Positions 44,861-53,912 of a stretch of 64,000 nt of DNA are shown here, one piece after another (the first letter of the stretch is position 1; every line of letters starts with the position of its first letter). The notes beneath the pieces are model-generated. The model saw only the letters and a list, made by a program, of their open reading frames with translations, had not been told where the DNA came from and did no database searches. A program made the position numbers and the translations under genes. The stretch is taken from the NCBI GenBank assembly GCA_041944835.1, contig CP145879.1, positions 124,001-188,000 of the forward strand, in the 5' to 3' direction. The stretch is from Dasytiphilus stammeri_K. Its GTDB lineage: Bacteria; Pseudomonadota; Gammaproteobacteria; Enterobacterales; Enterobacteriaceae.

Positions 44861-45859
44861 TTATTCATTATCACTATTAATACTTAATGGTGGCCAATTT
44901 TCTAAACGCATACCTAATTTTAATCCTTTAGAAGCTAATACATCCTTAATTTCATTAAGAGATTTTTTACCTAAATTAGGTGTTTTTAATAATTCTACTT
45001 CAGTTTTTTGAACCAGATCACCTATATAATGAATAGTTTCCGCTTTCAAACAATTTGCTGATCTAACGGTTAATTCTAAATCATCAACCGGACGCAATAA
45101 AATTGGATCAAAATCTGGTTTTTCTTCTTTAATTTCAGTAGGAATTTTGTGACGTAAATCAACAAACGTTTCCAGTTGTTCAGCTAAAATAGTAGCAGCA
45201 CGTCTAATTGCTTCTTCTGGATCAATAGTCCCATTAGTTTCCATTTCTATTACTAATTTATCTAAATCTGTACGTTGTTCTACACGTGCTGCTTCAACAT
45301 TATAAATAATGCGCTGTATGGGACTATAACAAGCATCAACTAATAAACGTCCTATTGGACGACGTTCTTTATTTTCTACACTAATTCTAGCTGTAGCGGG
45401 TATATAACCCCGACCACGCTCAACTTTAATACGCATATTTATATTTGCTGTTTCATTAGTTAATGTACAAATAATTTGTTTTGGATTAACAATTCTTACA
45501 CTATTATCATGGATAATATCTCCAGCGCTTACTACTCCTTTTCCAGATTTATTGATTATAATAATAGCATTATCTTTATCGTGAATTGTAAGAGCGAGTT
45601 CTTTTAAATTAAGAATAATATCAATTATATCCTCTTTTACACCAGGTTTAGTGCTATATTCATGTAAGATTCCTTCAATCTCAACTTCTGTTACTGCACA
45701 ACCTGGAAGTGATGACAATAAAATTCTTCTTAATGCATTACCTAAAGTATGGCCAAAACCTCTTTCTAATGGTTCTAATATGATTTTGGCCTGTGTTAAG
45801 CTTTGATGCTCAATATTCACTAGTCGTGGTTTTAAAAATTCTATAACAGAACTTTGCAT
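44861..45859 (-). CDS. rpoA: RNA polymerase alpha subunit
   Basis: Assembles RNA polymerase and contacts upstream promoter elements and activators. It has 332 residues (E. coli 329). The N-terminal dimer domain (ERGFGHTLGNALRRILLSS) and the C-terminal domain (about 250-332), with LTVRSANCLKAE carrying the DNA-contacting arginine and NLGKKSLNEIK, are complete. Retention of the C-domain suggests some activator or UP-element use remains. It lies between rpsD and rplQ. Confidence 0.98.
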   Translation of the reverse strand: MQSSVIEFLKPRLVNIEHQSLTQAKIILEPLERGFGHTLGNALRRILLSSLPGCAVTEVEIEGILHEYSTKPGVKEDIIDIILNLKELALTIHDKDNAIIIINKSGKGVVSAGDIIHDNSVRIVNPKQIICTLTNETANINMRIKVERGRGYIPATARISVENKERRPIGRLLVDACYSPIQRIIYNVEAARVEQRTDLDKLVIEMETNGTIDPEEAIRRAATILAEQLETFVDLRHKIPTEIKEEKPDFDPILLRPVDDLELTVRSANCLKAETIHYIGDLVQKTEVELLKTPNLGKKSLNEIKDVLASKGLKLGMRLENWPPLSINSDNE

Positions 45860-45877
45860 TCTACCCTCTACAATTAT

Positions 45878-46498
45878 TTATTTCGAGTAAAGTTCAACAA
45901 TAAGATGTTCATTAATATCCATTGGTAAATCTGTACGTTCTGGTATTCTTTTGAACACACCTTCTAATTTTGATAGATTTACTTCTAACCAGATGGGTTT
46001 TTCTCTTTGTTTAGCAAGCTCTAATGAAGCTTTTATTCTTAACTGTCCTTTAGCTTTTTCGTTAATGCTAACTTTATCATTAGGATAAACTCTATAAGAT
46101 GGGATATTAACAATTATATTATTTACCATTATTAATTTATGAGAAATAAGTTGTCTGGCTTCAGCACGTGTCGAACCAAAACCCATACGATAAACTACAT
46201 TATCTAAACGACTTTCAAGCATAAATAAAAGATTTTCTCCTGTATTACCTTTTATACGTGTAGCTTTATTATAGTAATTACGAAATTGACATTCTAGTAT
46301 ACCGTATATTCTACGAACTTTTTGTTTTTCTCTTAATTGAATACCATAATCTGATAAACGTGTTTTTCGAGTTCCATGTTGTCCTGGAGCTCTATCTATT
46401 TTACATTTTGAATTAATTTCGCGAATTCCAGATTTTAAAAATAAATCTGTACCTTCACGACGATTGAGCTTGAGTTTCGGACCTAAATATCTTGCCAT
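45878..46498 (-). CDS. rpsD: 30S ribosomal protein S4
   Basis: Primary 16S rRNA binder; in E. coli also the translational repressor of the alpha operon and a member of the rRNA antitermination complex. It has 206 residues, equal to E. coli. ARYLGPKLKLNRREGTDLFL and the S4 RNA-binding domain (ESRLDNVVYRMGF, ARQLISHKLI) are intact. Confidence 0.98.
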   Translation of the reverse strand: MARYLGPKLKLNRREGTDLFLKSGIREINSKCKIDRAPGQHGTRKTRLSDYGIQLREKQKVRRIYGILECQFRNYYNKATRIKGNTGENLLFMLESRLDNVVYRMGFGSTRAEARQLISHKLIMVNNIIVNIPSYRVYPNDKVSINEKAKGQLRIKASLELAKQREKPIWLEVNLSKLEGVFKRIPERTDLPMDINEHLIVELYSK

Positions 46499-46557
46499 TT
46501 TTTTTCCTTCTTCTTCTACCTAAAAAAAATATAATTGAGTTTTATACTACTACTCAC

Positions 46558-46953
46558 TCATACTCGTCTTTTTTTTGGTGGTCTGCAACCATTATGAGGA
46601 ATAGGAGTTACATCAACAATATTTATAATATGAAATCCGGCGGTATTAAGAGCTCTAATACTGGATTCTCGACCTGGTCCTGGACCATTTACCATAATTT
46701 CTAAGTTTTTCATTCCATAATTTTTTACTAATTCTGCACATCGTTCGGCAGCTACTTGTGCAGCAAACGGAGTAGATTTTCGAGAACCCCGAAATCCTGA
46801 ACCTCCAGCTGTAGTCCAAGCTAATACATTACCTAATCGATCTGTAATAGTAACGATAGTATTATTAAAAGAAGCATGAATATGAGCTATACCGTCAGTA
46901 ACTTGTTTTTTATTTTTAATACTTTTCCGTACTTGAAGTGATGATTTTATCAT
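46558..46953 (-). CDS. rpsK: 30S ribosomal protein S11
   Basis: Platform protein of the small subunit. It has 131 residues (E. coli 129). GIAHIHASFNNTIVTITD, GSGFRGSRKSTPFAAQ and the C-terminal CRPPKKRRV are conserved. Follows rpsM by 15 bases in the alpha operon. Confidence 0.97.
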   Translation of the reverse strand: MIKSSLQVRKSIKNKKQVTDGIAHIHASFNNTIVTITDRLGNVLAWTTAGGSGFRGSRKSTPFAAQVAAERCAELVKNYGMKNLEIMVNGPGPGRESSIRALNTAGFHIINIVDVTPIPHNGCRPPKKRRV

Positions 46954-46968
46954 ATGTATCCTATCTTT

Positions 46969-47328
46969 TTATTTTTTTAAGATCTTACGATGGCCTTTTT
47001 TTCTAGTACGTGCATTAGTTTTAGTACGTTGTCCTCTTACAGGCAGACCCTTACGATGACGTAATCCACGATAACAACCTAAATCTATTAGTCTCTTAAT
47101 ATTTAAACTTACTTCTCGACGTAAATCTCCTTCAATAATATATTTAGAAACTTGATTTCTCAATTTTTCTAATTGTTCTTCTGATAAATTCTTAATTTTT
47201 ATATATGGCTCTATACCTGACGAAGTACAAATAGTCTGAGAAATATTTCTTCCTATACCATAAATTGACCTTAAAGCAATAACTGTATGTTTATTATCTG
47301 GTATATTAATTCCTGCTATACGTGCCAC
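46969..47328 (-). CDS. rpsM: 30S ribosomal protein S13
   Basis: Head protein that contacts the P-site tRNA and the large subunit. It has 119 residues (E. coli 118). ARIAGINIPDNKHTVIAL and the C-terminal GLPVRGQRTKTNARTRKG-type tail are conserved. First gene of the alpha operon after rpmJ. Confidence 0.97.
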   Translation of the reverse strand: MARIAGINIPDNKHTVIALRSIYGIGRNISQTICTSSGIEPYIKIKNLSEEQLEKLRNQVSKYIIEGDLRREVSLNIKRLIDLGCYRGLRHRKGLPVRGQRTKTNARTRKKGHRKILKK

Positions 47329-47370
47329 AATTATATACTCCTATAATTGTTTTATGAAAATTTTTAGTAA

Positions 47371-47484
47371 TTATCCTTGACGTTGTTTATGTTTAGGATC
47401 AATACATATAACTCTTACTACACCTCTACGTTTTATAATTTTGCAATTTCTACATAATTTTTTTACTGAAGTACGAACCTTCAT
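47371..47484 (-). CDS. rpmJ: 50S ribosomal protein L36
   Basis: A very short gene between secY and rpsM, as in E. coli. The 37-residue translation begins MKVRTSVKKLCRNCK and ends PKHKQRQG (E. coli 38 residues). It is the zinc-ribbon form, with C11, C14, C27 and H32. The stop codon is TAA at 47371-47373. Confidence 0.96.
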   Translation of the reverse strand: MKVRTSVKKLCRNCKIIKRRGVVRVICIDPKHKQRQG

Positions 47485-47539
47485 TGATTTATTTTCCCTT
47501 AAAAATTTTCATCCAATTAATAATTGTATTTATATCATT

Positions 47540-48868
47540 TCATTTCTTCTTAATTTTTTTAAAAAATGATTCATATTGTTTAGACATAATGATAGTTTGT
47601 ACTTGAATCATAAAATCCATTATAACAACTACTACAATCAGTAGTGAGGTTCCACCAAAATGAAATGGTACTTTTAAAATACTTCGTATTAATTCAGGAA
47701 TTAAACAAATAAAACATACATATAAAGCTCCTATTAGAGTTAAACGGTTGATAATTTTATCGATATATTTTGCCGTCTGTTCTCCAGGACGAATACCAGG
47801 AACAAATGCTCCCGATTTTTTTAAATTATCTGCGGTTTCACGAGGATTGAAAACTAAATTAGTATAAAAAAAACAGAAAAAAATTATAGCTATACTATAT
47901 AATATCATATATAAAGTTTTTCCAGGTTGTAAATGAACCAAAGCACTATTGATCCAATGCCATTTAATTCCTCCTCCAAACCATGATAAAATAGTTATTG
48001 GAAATAAAATTAAACTCGATGCAAATATTGCAGGTATAACACCAGCCATGTTTATTTTAATAGGTAAATGTGTACTATGTGGTGCAGTTCCACTATAATT
48101 TAAACGTCTCGAATGAGGTCTAATTGCATAATTCACAATTATACGTCTTTGTCCTTTTTCTATAAAAACTACAAAAAAAGTAATAACTAATATCAATAAT
48201 ATTATTAATAATAATATTAAAATATTTATATCTCCTTGGCGAGATTTTTCTAGGGTATTAATAATAGTATTTGGTAATCCAGCTACTATTCCCGCATAAA
48301 TAATAAGGGAAGTTCCATTACCAATACCATATTCTGTCATCTGTTCTCCTAACCACATAAGAAACATAGTTCCAGTTACTAAACTAAATACTGCGGTTAA
48401 ATAAAAAGAGAACCCCGTGTGTAATATTAATATTTGCATACCAGGTATATGTGGTAAAGTAGTAATTATTCCAATCGATTGAAAAACTGATAATATAAAA
48501 GTAGCATATCGTGTATACTGATTTATTTTATAACGTCCAATTTCACCCTCTTTTTTTATTTCAGCTAAACCTGAATGTATTACTGTGAGTAATTGAATAA
48601 TAATAGAAGCTGATATATAAGGCATTACTCCTAAAGCAAATATTGAAGCACGGCTTAATGCACCTCCCGAAAACATATTAAACATGTCTACTAAGGTTCC
48701 ATGTTGTTGTTCTACTAATTTTGACAAAAACATAGTGTTGATTCCTGGAATTGGTACAAAACACCCAATTCTAAAAATTAGAATTGCAGTAATAACAAAA
48801 ATCAGTCTACGTTTTATTTCACTATAACTACTAAAAAATGAATTAGGTTTATTAATAATACTATTCAT
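47540..48868 (-). CDS. secY: preprotein translocase subunit SecY
   Basis: Ten-helix channel of the Sec translocon, needed for export of proteins such as OmpA and SurA. It has 442 residues (E. coli 443). The plug region follows FVPIPGINT. Cytoplasmic loop motifs AEIKKEGEIGRYKINQYTRY and RPGEQTAKYIDKI (C5 loop) are present. It is immediately adjacent to rplO, with zero spacing, in the spc operon. Confidence 0.98.
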   Translation of the reverse strand: MNSIINKPNSFFSSYSEIKRRLIFVITAILIFRIGCFVPIPGINTMFLSKLVEQQHGTLVDMFNMFSGGALSRASIFALGVMPYISASIIIQLLTVIHSGLAEIKKEGEIGRYKINQYTRYATFILSVFQSIGIITTLPHIPGMQILILHTGFSFYLTAVFSLVTGTMFLMWLGEQMTEYGIGNGTSLIIYAGIVAGLPNTIINTLEKSRQGDINILILLLIILLILVITFFVVFIEKGQRRIIVNYAIRPHSRRLNYSGTAPHSTHLPIKINMAGVIPAIFASSLILFPITILSWFGGGIKWHWINSALVHLQPGKTLYMILYSIAIIFFCFFYTNLVFNPRETADNLKKSGAFVPGIRPGEQTAKYIDKIINRLTLIGALYVCFICLIPELIRSILKVPFHFGGTSLLIVVVVIMDFMIQVQTIIMSKQYESFFKKIKKK

Positions 48869-49312
48869 TTATTTCTCTATTATGCTACCAACACTTTCTA
48901 GGGCTTTACAAGCCCCTTTAGTAACTCTTATTCCCTTATTGGTTTTGATAGTAACAGGAATTAATACTCTCCCTGAGAGAATAATTTTTACAAATTTTAT
49001 ATTTTTACCAATAACACCAGCCGTTTTTAACGAATGTAAGTCAATTAGATTCTTATCTACCTGATTTAAATCAGAAAGTGTAATTTGGCTAGTAAATCTT
49101 GACTGTTGTGAATAAAATCCAAATTTCGGTAAACGACGAGATAAAGGCGTTTGCCCACCTTCAAAAGCTCTTTTTACCATACCACCTGAACGAGATTTTT
49201 GTCCTTTATGACCGTATCCACATGTTTTACCTGTTCCTGAACCAATTCCACGACCTACTCTTTTTTTTACACGTTTAGAATTTACAGATGGATATAAAGT
49301 ATTTAAATACAT
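48869..49312 (-). CDS. rplO: 50S ribosomal protein L15
   Basis: Large-subunit core protein that assembles late. It has 147 residues (E. coli 144). The glycine-rich N-terminal extension KRVGRGIGSGTGKTCGYGHK and GGQTPLSRRLPKFGF are conserved. It directly abuts rpmD upstream and secY downstream. Confidence 0.97.
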   Translation of the reverse strand: MYLNTLYPSVNSKRVKKRVGRGIGSGTGKTCGYGHKGQKSRSGGMVKRAFEGGQTPLSRRLPKFGFYSQQSRFTSQITLSDLNQVDKNLIDLHSLKTAGVIGKNIKFVKIILSGRVLIPVTIKTNKGIRVTKGACKALESVGSIIEK

Positions 49313-49504
49313 CTATTTCTCCATGTTTTTTACTATTTTTATCATATAGTAAATATGATGTAACATTCCTCTCACTGAAGGTGTATCTTCACGTTCTACA
49401 GTATGCCCAATATGACGCAAACCTAACGCACGTAATGTAGCTCTATGTTTGGGTAAACGTCCAATTGCACTACGTACCTGAGTTATTTTAATAAAATTAG
49501 CCAT
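49313..49504 (-). CDS. rpmD: 50S ribosomal protein L30
   Basis: Small large-subunit protein of the spc operon. It has 63 residues (E. coli 59). ITQVRSAIGRLPKHRATLRA and HTVEREDTPSVRGM are conserved. It abuts rplO. Confidence 0.96.
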   Translation of the reverse strand: MANFIKITQVRSAIGRLPKHRATLRALGLRHIGHTVEREDTPSVRGMLHHIYYMIKIVKNMEK

Positions 49505-49551
49505 AATTTAATTAATATTAAGTAGTATTTTTATAAAAAAATATTTATTTT

Positions 49552-50049
49552 TTAATAAATATTTTTACCTCTTTTAGCTGCTATCATTTTTGGAGATCTC
49601 ATCTTAGCTAATCCGTTAAAAGTTGCACGAACCACATTAATAGGATTAGTAGAACCATAAGTTTTTGCTAAAACATTTCGAACTCCAACAACTTCTAATA
49701 CAGCACGCATTGCTCCTCCCGCAATAATGCCAGTTCCTTCATACGCCGGTTGCATAATAATCTTGGATCCAGTATATACTGCTTTAATCTGATATTGTAA
49801 TGTACCATTTTTTAACATAACATTAATCATGTTACGACGAGCTTTTTCCATAGCTTTTTGAATAGCTAGAGGTACTTCACGTGCTTTTCCATAACCAAAA
49901 CCTACTTTTCCATTACCATTTCCTACTACAGTCAATGCAGCAAAACTAAAAATGCGTCCACCTTTAACTGTTTTAGAAACGCGATTAACTACTATCATTT
50001 TCTCTTGCAGTTCACAAACTTGTTGATTATTAATATGATTTTTAATCAT
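49552..50049 (-). CDS. rpsE: 30S ribosomal protein S5
   Basis: Decoding-fidelity protein of the small subunit. It has 165 residues (E. coli 167). The double-stranded RNA-binding-like N-domain (VNRVSKTVKGGRIFSFAAL) and FGYGKAREVPLAIQKAMEKA are conserved. The C-terminus ends AAKRGKNIY, a little shorter than E. coli. Confidence 0.97.
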   Translation of the reverse strand: MIKNHINNQQVCELQEKMIVVNRVSKTVKGGRIFSFAALTVVGNGNGKVGFGYGKAREVPLAIQKAMEKARRNMINVMLKNGTLQYQIKAVYTGSKIIMQPAYEGTGIIAGGAMRAVLEVVGVRNVLAKTYGSTNPINVVRATFNGLAKMRSPKMIAAKRGKNIY

Positions 50050-50087
50050 GAATTTTTTATTCCTTTACTTTAGAAGAACATTATTAA

Positions 50088-50447
50088 TTAAAATTCCAGT
50101 CCCTCACTCCTAGCAGCATCAGCTAAAGCTTTAACACGACCATGATACAAAAAACCAGATCTATCAAAAGATACTCTTCGTATTCCTTTTTTTAAAGCAC
50201 GTTCTGCGATTATTTTACCAACTTTTTCGGCTGCCGTTTTATTACCCGTATTTATTAATTGATTTTTGAGATCTTTATCTAAAGTAGAAGCAGCGGCTAA
50301 TACTTGGCAACCAGTTGAAATAGGTATTATAATTTGTGCATAAATGTGGCGCGAACTACGGTAAATTACTAATCGTATACTATTAATTTTTTTAAAATGA
50401 TTCCGTGCATGTGCACTACGACGAAGTCTAATAGATTTTTTATACAT
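50088..50447 (-). CDS. rplR: 50S ribosomal protein L18
   Basis: Binds 5S rRNA and joins it to the large subunit. It has 119 residues (E. coli 117). The basic N-terminus (KKSIRLRRSAHARNHFK) and C-terminal FDRSGFLYHGRVKALADAAR are conserved. Spc operon. Confidence 0.97.
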   Translation of the reverse strand: MYKKSIRLRRSAHARNHFKKINSIRLVIYRSSRHIYAQIIIPISTGCQVLAAASTLDKDLKNQLINTGNKTAAEKVGKIIAERALKKGIRRVSFDRSGFLYHGRVKALADAARSEGLEF

Positions 50448-50452
50448 ATGCT

Positions 50453-50986
50453 TTATTTCTTTTTTGCTTCTTTAAGACGGATTACTTGGTTACTATAACG
50501 AATACCTCTTCCTTTATAAGGTTCAGGACGACGATAACTATATATATCGGCTGCTACTTGACCAACTAATTGTTTATCAGCACCTTTTATAATTATCTCT
50601 GTAGCAGAAGGACATTCAGCTTTAATTCCATAGGGTAATTTATAATATATCAAATGTGAAAAACCTAAAGATAAAGATAATATTTCATTATCAATAGATG
50701 CACGAAAGCCTATACCAACTAATTGTAATGTTTTACTAAAACCTTTAGTGACTCCAATAATCATACTATTAATAATAGCACGTGTGGTACCCGCTTGCGT
50801 CCATCCATTTATAGATCCTAATCGTGGTTTAAATGTTAAACAATTATCAATTTTTATAATTTTTACATTATCATTAATAATACGAATAAGCTTACCATAA
50901 TTTCCTATAATATAAATTAATTGATCTTCTAATTTAACTTGCACTTCATTAGGAATTTTAATTGGATTTTTTGCAACACGAGACAT
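50453..50986 (-). CDS. rplF: 50S ribosomal protein L6
   Basis: Two-domain protein near the factor-binding site of the large subunit. It has 177 residues, equal to E. coli. MSRVAKNPIKIP, the L6 signature near RRPEPYKGRGIRYSN, and the basic C-terminal tail are present. The middle part is more diverged than its neighbours. Spc operon. Confidence 0.96.
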   Translation of the reverse strand: MSRVAKNPIKIPNEVQVKLEDQLIYIIGNYGKLIRIINDNVKIIKIDNCLTFKPRLGSINGWTQAGTTRAIINSMIIGVTKGFSKTLQLVGIGFRASIDNEILSLSLGFSHLIYYKLPYGIKAECPSATEIIIKGADKQLVGQVAADIYSYRRPEPYKGRGIRYSNQVIRLKEAKKK

Positions 50987-51012
50987 AATTTCTTAACTCC
51001 ATTAAAAATAAT

Positions 51013-51399
51013 TTAAGCTACATAACATATAATTTCTCCTCCTATACCCTTTTTACGAGCTGATTTATCGGTCATTATTCCTTGAGAAGTAGAAATCACC
51101 GCAATTCCTAAACCATTCATTATTTTTGGTAATTCCTCCTTACGTTTATAAATACGCAATCCTGGTTTGCTAATTCTCTCAATCATTTCTATTACAGGGT
51201 TATCAGAAAAATATTTTAGATCAATTTTTAATAATTTATTATTGATAATTTCATATCCTTTAATATAACCTTCTTCATATAAAATCTCAGCAATATTTTT
51301 TTTGATATTTGAAAATTGCATAGTTACATAACTAAATTTTGCAGATTGTCCATTACGAATACGGGTTATCATATCAGAAATTGGATCTTGCATGTTCAT
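51013..51399 (-). CDS. rpsH: 30S ribosomal protein S8
   Basis: Primary binder of the 16S central domain; in E. coli it represses translation of the spc operon. It has 128 residues (E. coli 130). MNMQDPISDMITRIRNGQ and GLGIAVISTSQGIMTDKSAR are conserved. AAGGA lies 8 bases before the ATG. Confidence 0.97.
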   Translation of the reverse strand: MNMQDPISDMITRIRNGQSAKFSYVTMQFSNIKKNIAEILYEEGYIKGYEIINNKLLKIDLKYFSDNPVIEMIERISKPGLRIYKRKEELPKIMNGLGIAVISTSQGIMTDKSARKKGIGGEIICYVA

Positions 51400-51437
51400 T
51401 TTTTTTTCCTTAGATTATTGTGACTCCTACTAACTAC

Positions 51438-51743
51438 CTACCAGCTAGCTTTTTTTAGACCTGGAATTTCTCCCCGCATAGCTGCTTCACGAAGTTTTAT
51501 ACGACTTAATCCAAATTTACGAAGGAAACCATGTGGTCTTCCAGTTTGACGACAACGATTACGTTGACGACACGGACTAGAATCACGAGATAAATTTTGT
51601 AATTTAAATCCTGCATTCATTTTTTCTTTCTCTGATAATTTATTATTATTAATAATTTTTTTTAGTTCAATACGTTTGGTAAATAATTTATTTGCCATTT
51701 TAACTCGTTTCATCTCACGAGATATCATTGATTTTTTAGACAT
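51438..51743 (-). CDS. rpsN: 30S ribosomal protein S14
   Basis: Small-subunit head protein of the longer zinc-free type. It has 101 residues, equal to E. coli, from the ATG at 51743 (MSKKSMISREMKRV), which has AAGGA 5 bases upstream. An upstream ATG at 51764 would overlap rplE and add seven unmatched residues. RNRCRQTGRPHGFLRKFGL and the C-terminal PGLKKASW are conserved. Confidence 0.96.
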   Translation of the reverse strand: MSKKSMISREMKRVKMANKLFTKRIELKKIINNNKLSEKEKMNAGFKLQNLSRDSSPCRQRNRCRQTGRPHGFLRKFGLSRIKLREAAMRGEIPGLKKASW

Positions 51744-51760
51744 TGAAATCCTTACTTCAT

Positions 51761-52303
51761 TCAATTTGTTCTAAAAGGAAAATTAAATGCACTTAATAAA
51801 TAATGTGCTTCTTTATCCGATATAGCTGTAGTAGTAATAGTAATATCTAAACCTCGAATATGATCAATTTTATCATAAATAATTTCTGGAAAAATAATTT
51901 GCTCTTTAATCCCAATGCTATAATTTCCATATCCATCAAAAGATCTAACTGACAAACCTCTAAAATCACGAATGCGCGGAATTACAATCCAAATTAAACG
52001 TTCTAAAAAATTCCACATACGCTCTCCCCTTAACGTAACTTTACATCCTATAGGATATCCTTTACGGATTTTAAATCCTGATATAGATTTACGTGCTCGA
52101 GTTATCAAAGGTTTTTGACCAGAAATCGCAGTTAAATCGGCAATTGCGTTTTCCAGAATTTTTTTATCCGATACAGCTTTTCCCACTCCCATATTTAATG
52201 TTATTTTTTTAACCTTAGGGACTTGCATGACTGATTTATACTTAAAATGAATCATTAGTTTCTTAATTACTTCTGATTTATAGAAATCATGCAATTGTAC
52301 CAT
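51761..52303 (-). CDS. rplE: 50S ribosomal protein L5
   Basis: 5S rRNA-binding protein of the central protuberance that also touches the P-site tRNA. It has 180 residues (E. coli 179). KKITLNMGVGKAVSDKK and SGFKIRKGYPIGCKVTLRG are conserved. Seven bases after rplX. Confidence 0.97.
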   Translation of the reverse strand: MVQLHDFYKSEVIKKLMIHFKYKSVMQVPKVKKITLNMGVGKAVSDKKILENAIADLTAISGQKPLITRARKSISGFKIRKGYPIGCKVTLRGERMWNFLERLIWIVIPRIRDFRGLSVRSFDGYGNYSIGIKEQIIFPEIIYDKIDHIRGLDITITTTAISDKEAHYLLSAFNFPFRTN

Positions 52304-52310
52304 CTAAAAT

Positions 52311-52631
52311 TTACTCCGTAATGATTTGATTAGTGGATTTTAAAAATCTAATTTTTTTTCTTCCTTGATCGAATTTAAATCCAATCCGATCCGGTTTACC
52401 AGTTTTGATATTGTAAATAGCTACATTACTAATTGCAATTGGTGATTCTTTTAAAACAATTCCTCCAGGTTTATTTAAAGTAGGACTGGCTTTTTCATGA
52501 TGCTTAACCAAATTAATACCTTCAATAATAATTTTACCTGAATCTAAAATTCTTTTGACTTTTCCTCGTTTACCTTTATTTTTACCTGTTATGATTACTA
52601 CTTCATCTCCCTTATGAATTTTTGCTGCCAT
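52311..52631 (-). CDS. rplX: 50S ribosomal protein L24
   Basis: Early assembly initiator of the large subunit near the tunnel exit. It has 106 residues (E. coli 104). The KOW motif lies in KGDEVVIITGKNKGKRGKV. VEGINLVKHH-like text and NKPGGIVLKE are conserved. Spc operon, 16 bases after rplN. Confidence 0.97.
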   Translation of the reverse strand: MAAKIHKGDEVVIITGKNKGKRGKVKRILDSGKIIIEGINLVKHHEKASPTLNKPGGIVLKESPIAISNVAIYNIKTGKPDRIGFKFDQGRKKIRFLKSTNQIITE

Positions 52632-52647
52632 TATTTATTTCTCCTTT

Positions 52648-53019
52648 TTATAAAACTTCTGGAGCTAAAGAAAGTATTTTCATAAATTTTTCATTGCGTA
52701 ATTCTCTAGTAACTGGTCCAAAAATTCTGGTACCAATAGGTAATTCAGTACTATTATTTAATAGAACACAGCAGTTTGTATCAAAACGTATTACAGACCC
52801 ATCAATACGACGTATTCCTTTTTTACTACGTACAATTACTGCTTTTAAAACATCACCTTTTTTTACTTTCGCTCTAGGTGTGGCATCTTTTACTGAAATT
52901 TTAATTATATCACCAATATTTGCATAACGACGGCGTGATCCTCCAAGTACTTTGATACACATTACCTTTCGTGCACCTGAATTATCCGCTATAGTAAGAA
53001 TACTTTGTTGTTGAATCAT
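52648..53019 (-). CDS. rplN: 50S ribosomal protein L14
   Basis: Intersubunit-bridge protein and first gene of the spc operon. It has 123 residues, equal to E. coli. MIQQQSILTIADNSGARKVM and RRIDGSVIRFDTN are conserved. Only 20 bases separate it from rpsQ, so a separate spc promoter, if any, would have to lie inside S10-operon genes. Confidence 0.97.
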   Translation of the reverse strand: MIQQQSILTIADNSGARKVMCIKVLGGSRRRYANIGDIIKISVKDATPRAKVKKGDVLKAVIVRSKKGIRRIDGSVIRFDTNCCVLLNNSTELPIGTRIFGPVTRELRNEKFMKILSLAPEVL

Positions 53020-53039
53020 AAAAAATATTACCTACATAA

Positions 53040-53297
53040 TTAAATAAAATTTGATTTTTTAACTAAAGTGACTAATCTCCAAGCTTTAGTTTTAGATAGA
53101 GGACGACATTCTGTGATTTCTACCAAATCACCAATATTACATTGATTAAATTCATCATGAATGTGTAACTTATTAGTACGTTTTATGAATTTACCATAAA
53201 TAGGATGTTTATAAACTCTATCAATCAGAACTACTGCAGATTTTTGCATTCGATTACTTACTACTCGTGCTTGTATGGTTCTCTTTTTTTTAATCAT
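53040..53297 (-). CDS. rpsQ: 30S ribosomal protein S17
   Basis: OB-fold primary binder of the 16S 5' domain. It has 85 residues (E. coli 84). RVVSNRMQKSAVVLIDR and GDLVEITECRPLSKTKAWRL are conserved. Its start overlaps the end of rpmC by 8 bases, suggesting coupled translation. Confidence 0.96.
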   Translation of the reverse strand: MIKKKRTIQARVVSNRMQKSAVVLIDRVYKHPIYGKFIKRTNKLHIHDEFNQCNIGDLVEITECRPLSKTKAWRLVTLVKKSNFI

Positions 53298-53502
53298 TAT
53301 TTGAACTCACTTTTTTATTAATCAAATTTTTAATACGAGCTATATTTTTACGTGCTTCTTTTAATAAATTATTATTTTGTAGTCCTTGATTCATCTTTTT
53401 TTGTATACGTAAATTAAATAATTCCTGTTGTAAATTAACTAATTCTTTTTTTAAAATAGAAAGATCTTTTTTATTTAAATTAAGCAAAGTTTTTTTATCC
53501 AT
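53290..53502 (-). CDS. rpmC: 50S ribosomal protein L29
   Basis: Coiled-coil protein beside the tunnel exit where SRP and trigger factor dock. It has 70 residues (E. coli 63). LKKELVNLQQELFNLRIQK and NLLKEARKNIARIK are family features. It overlaps rplP by 1 base and rpsQ by 8. Confidence 0.94.
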   Translation of the reverse strand: MDKKTLLNLNKKDLSILKKELVNLQQELFNLRIQKKMNQGLQNNNLLKEARKNIARIKNLINKKVSSNND

Positions 53503-53912
53503 TATACTATCATCGGATTTATAAATATTGTTTTTATTGGTAATTTAGCCGCCGCTAATTTAAAAGCTAAGCGAGCTAACTCTTCCGTTACTCCATCCAT
53601 TTCGTATAATATTTTACCAGGTTGAATAGGTGCAACCCAAAATTCAACATTACCTTTTCCTTTTCCCATTCGTACTTCTAAAGGTTTTTTAGTCATAGGT
53701 TTATCTGGAAAAATACAGATCCATATCTTCCCTTGACGTTTAATTGTACGACTCATAACTCTTCTCGCAGCTTCAATTTGAGAAGCGGTTATCATGCCGC
53801 GTTGTATTGCTTTTAATCCAAAACTGCCAAACTTTATTTCATTACTAGTAGATAATCCTTTATTTCGACCTTTTTGCATTTTTCTAAATTTCGTGTTTTT
53901 AGGTTGCAACAT
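53502..53912 (-). CDS. rplP: 50S ribosomal protein L16
   Basis: Binds near the A site and stabilises tRNA positioning. It has 136 residues, equal to E. coli. MLQPKNTKFRKMQKGRNKG and KPLEVRMGKGKGNVEFWVA are conserved, the latter including the arginine that is hydroxylated in E. coli L16. Overlaps rpsC and rpmC by one base each. Confidence 0.97.
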   Translation of the reverse strand: MLQPKNTKFRKMQKGRNKGLSTSNEIKFGSFGLKAIQRGMITASQIEAARRVMSRTIKRQGKIWICIFPDKPMTKKPLEVRMGKGKGNVEFWVAPIQPGKILYEMDGVTEELARLAFKLAAAKLPIKTIFINPMIV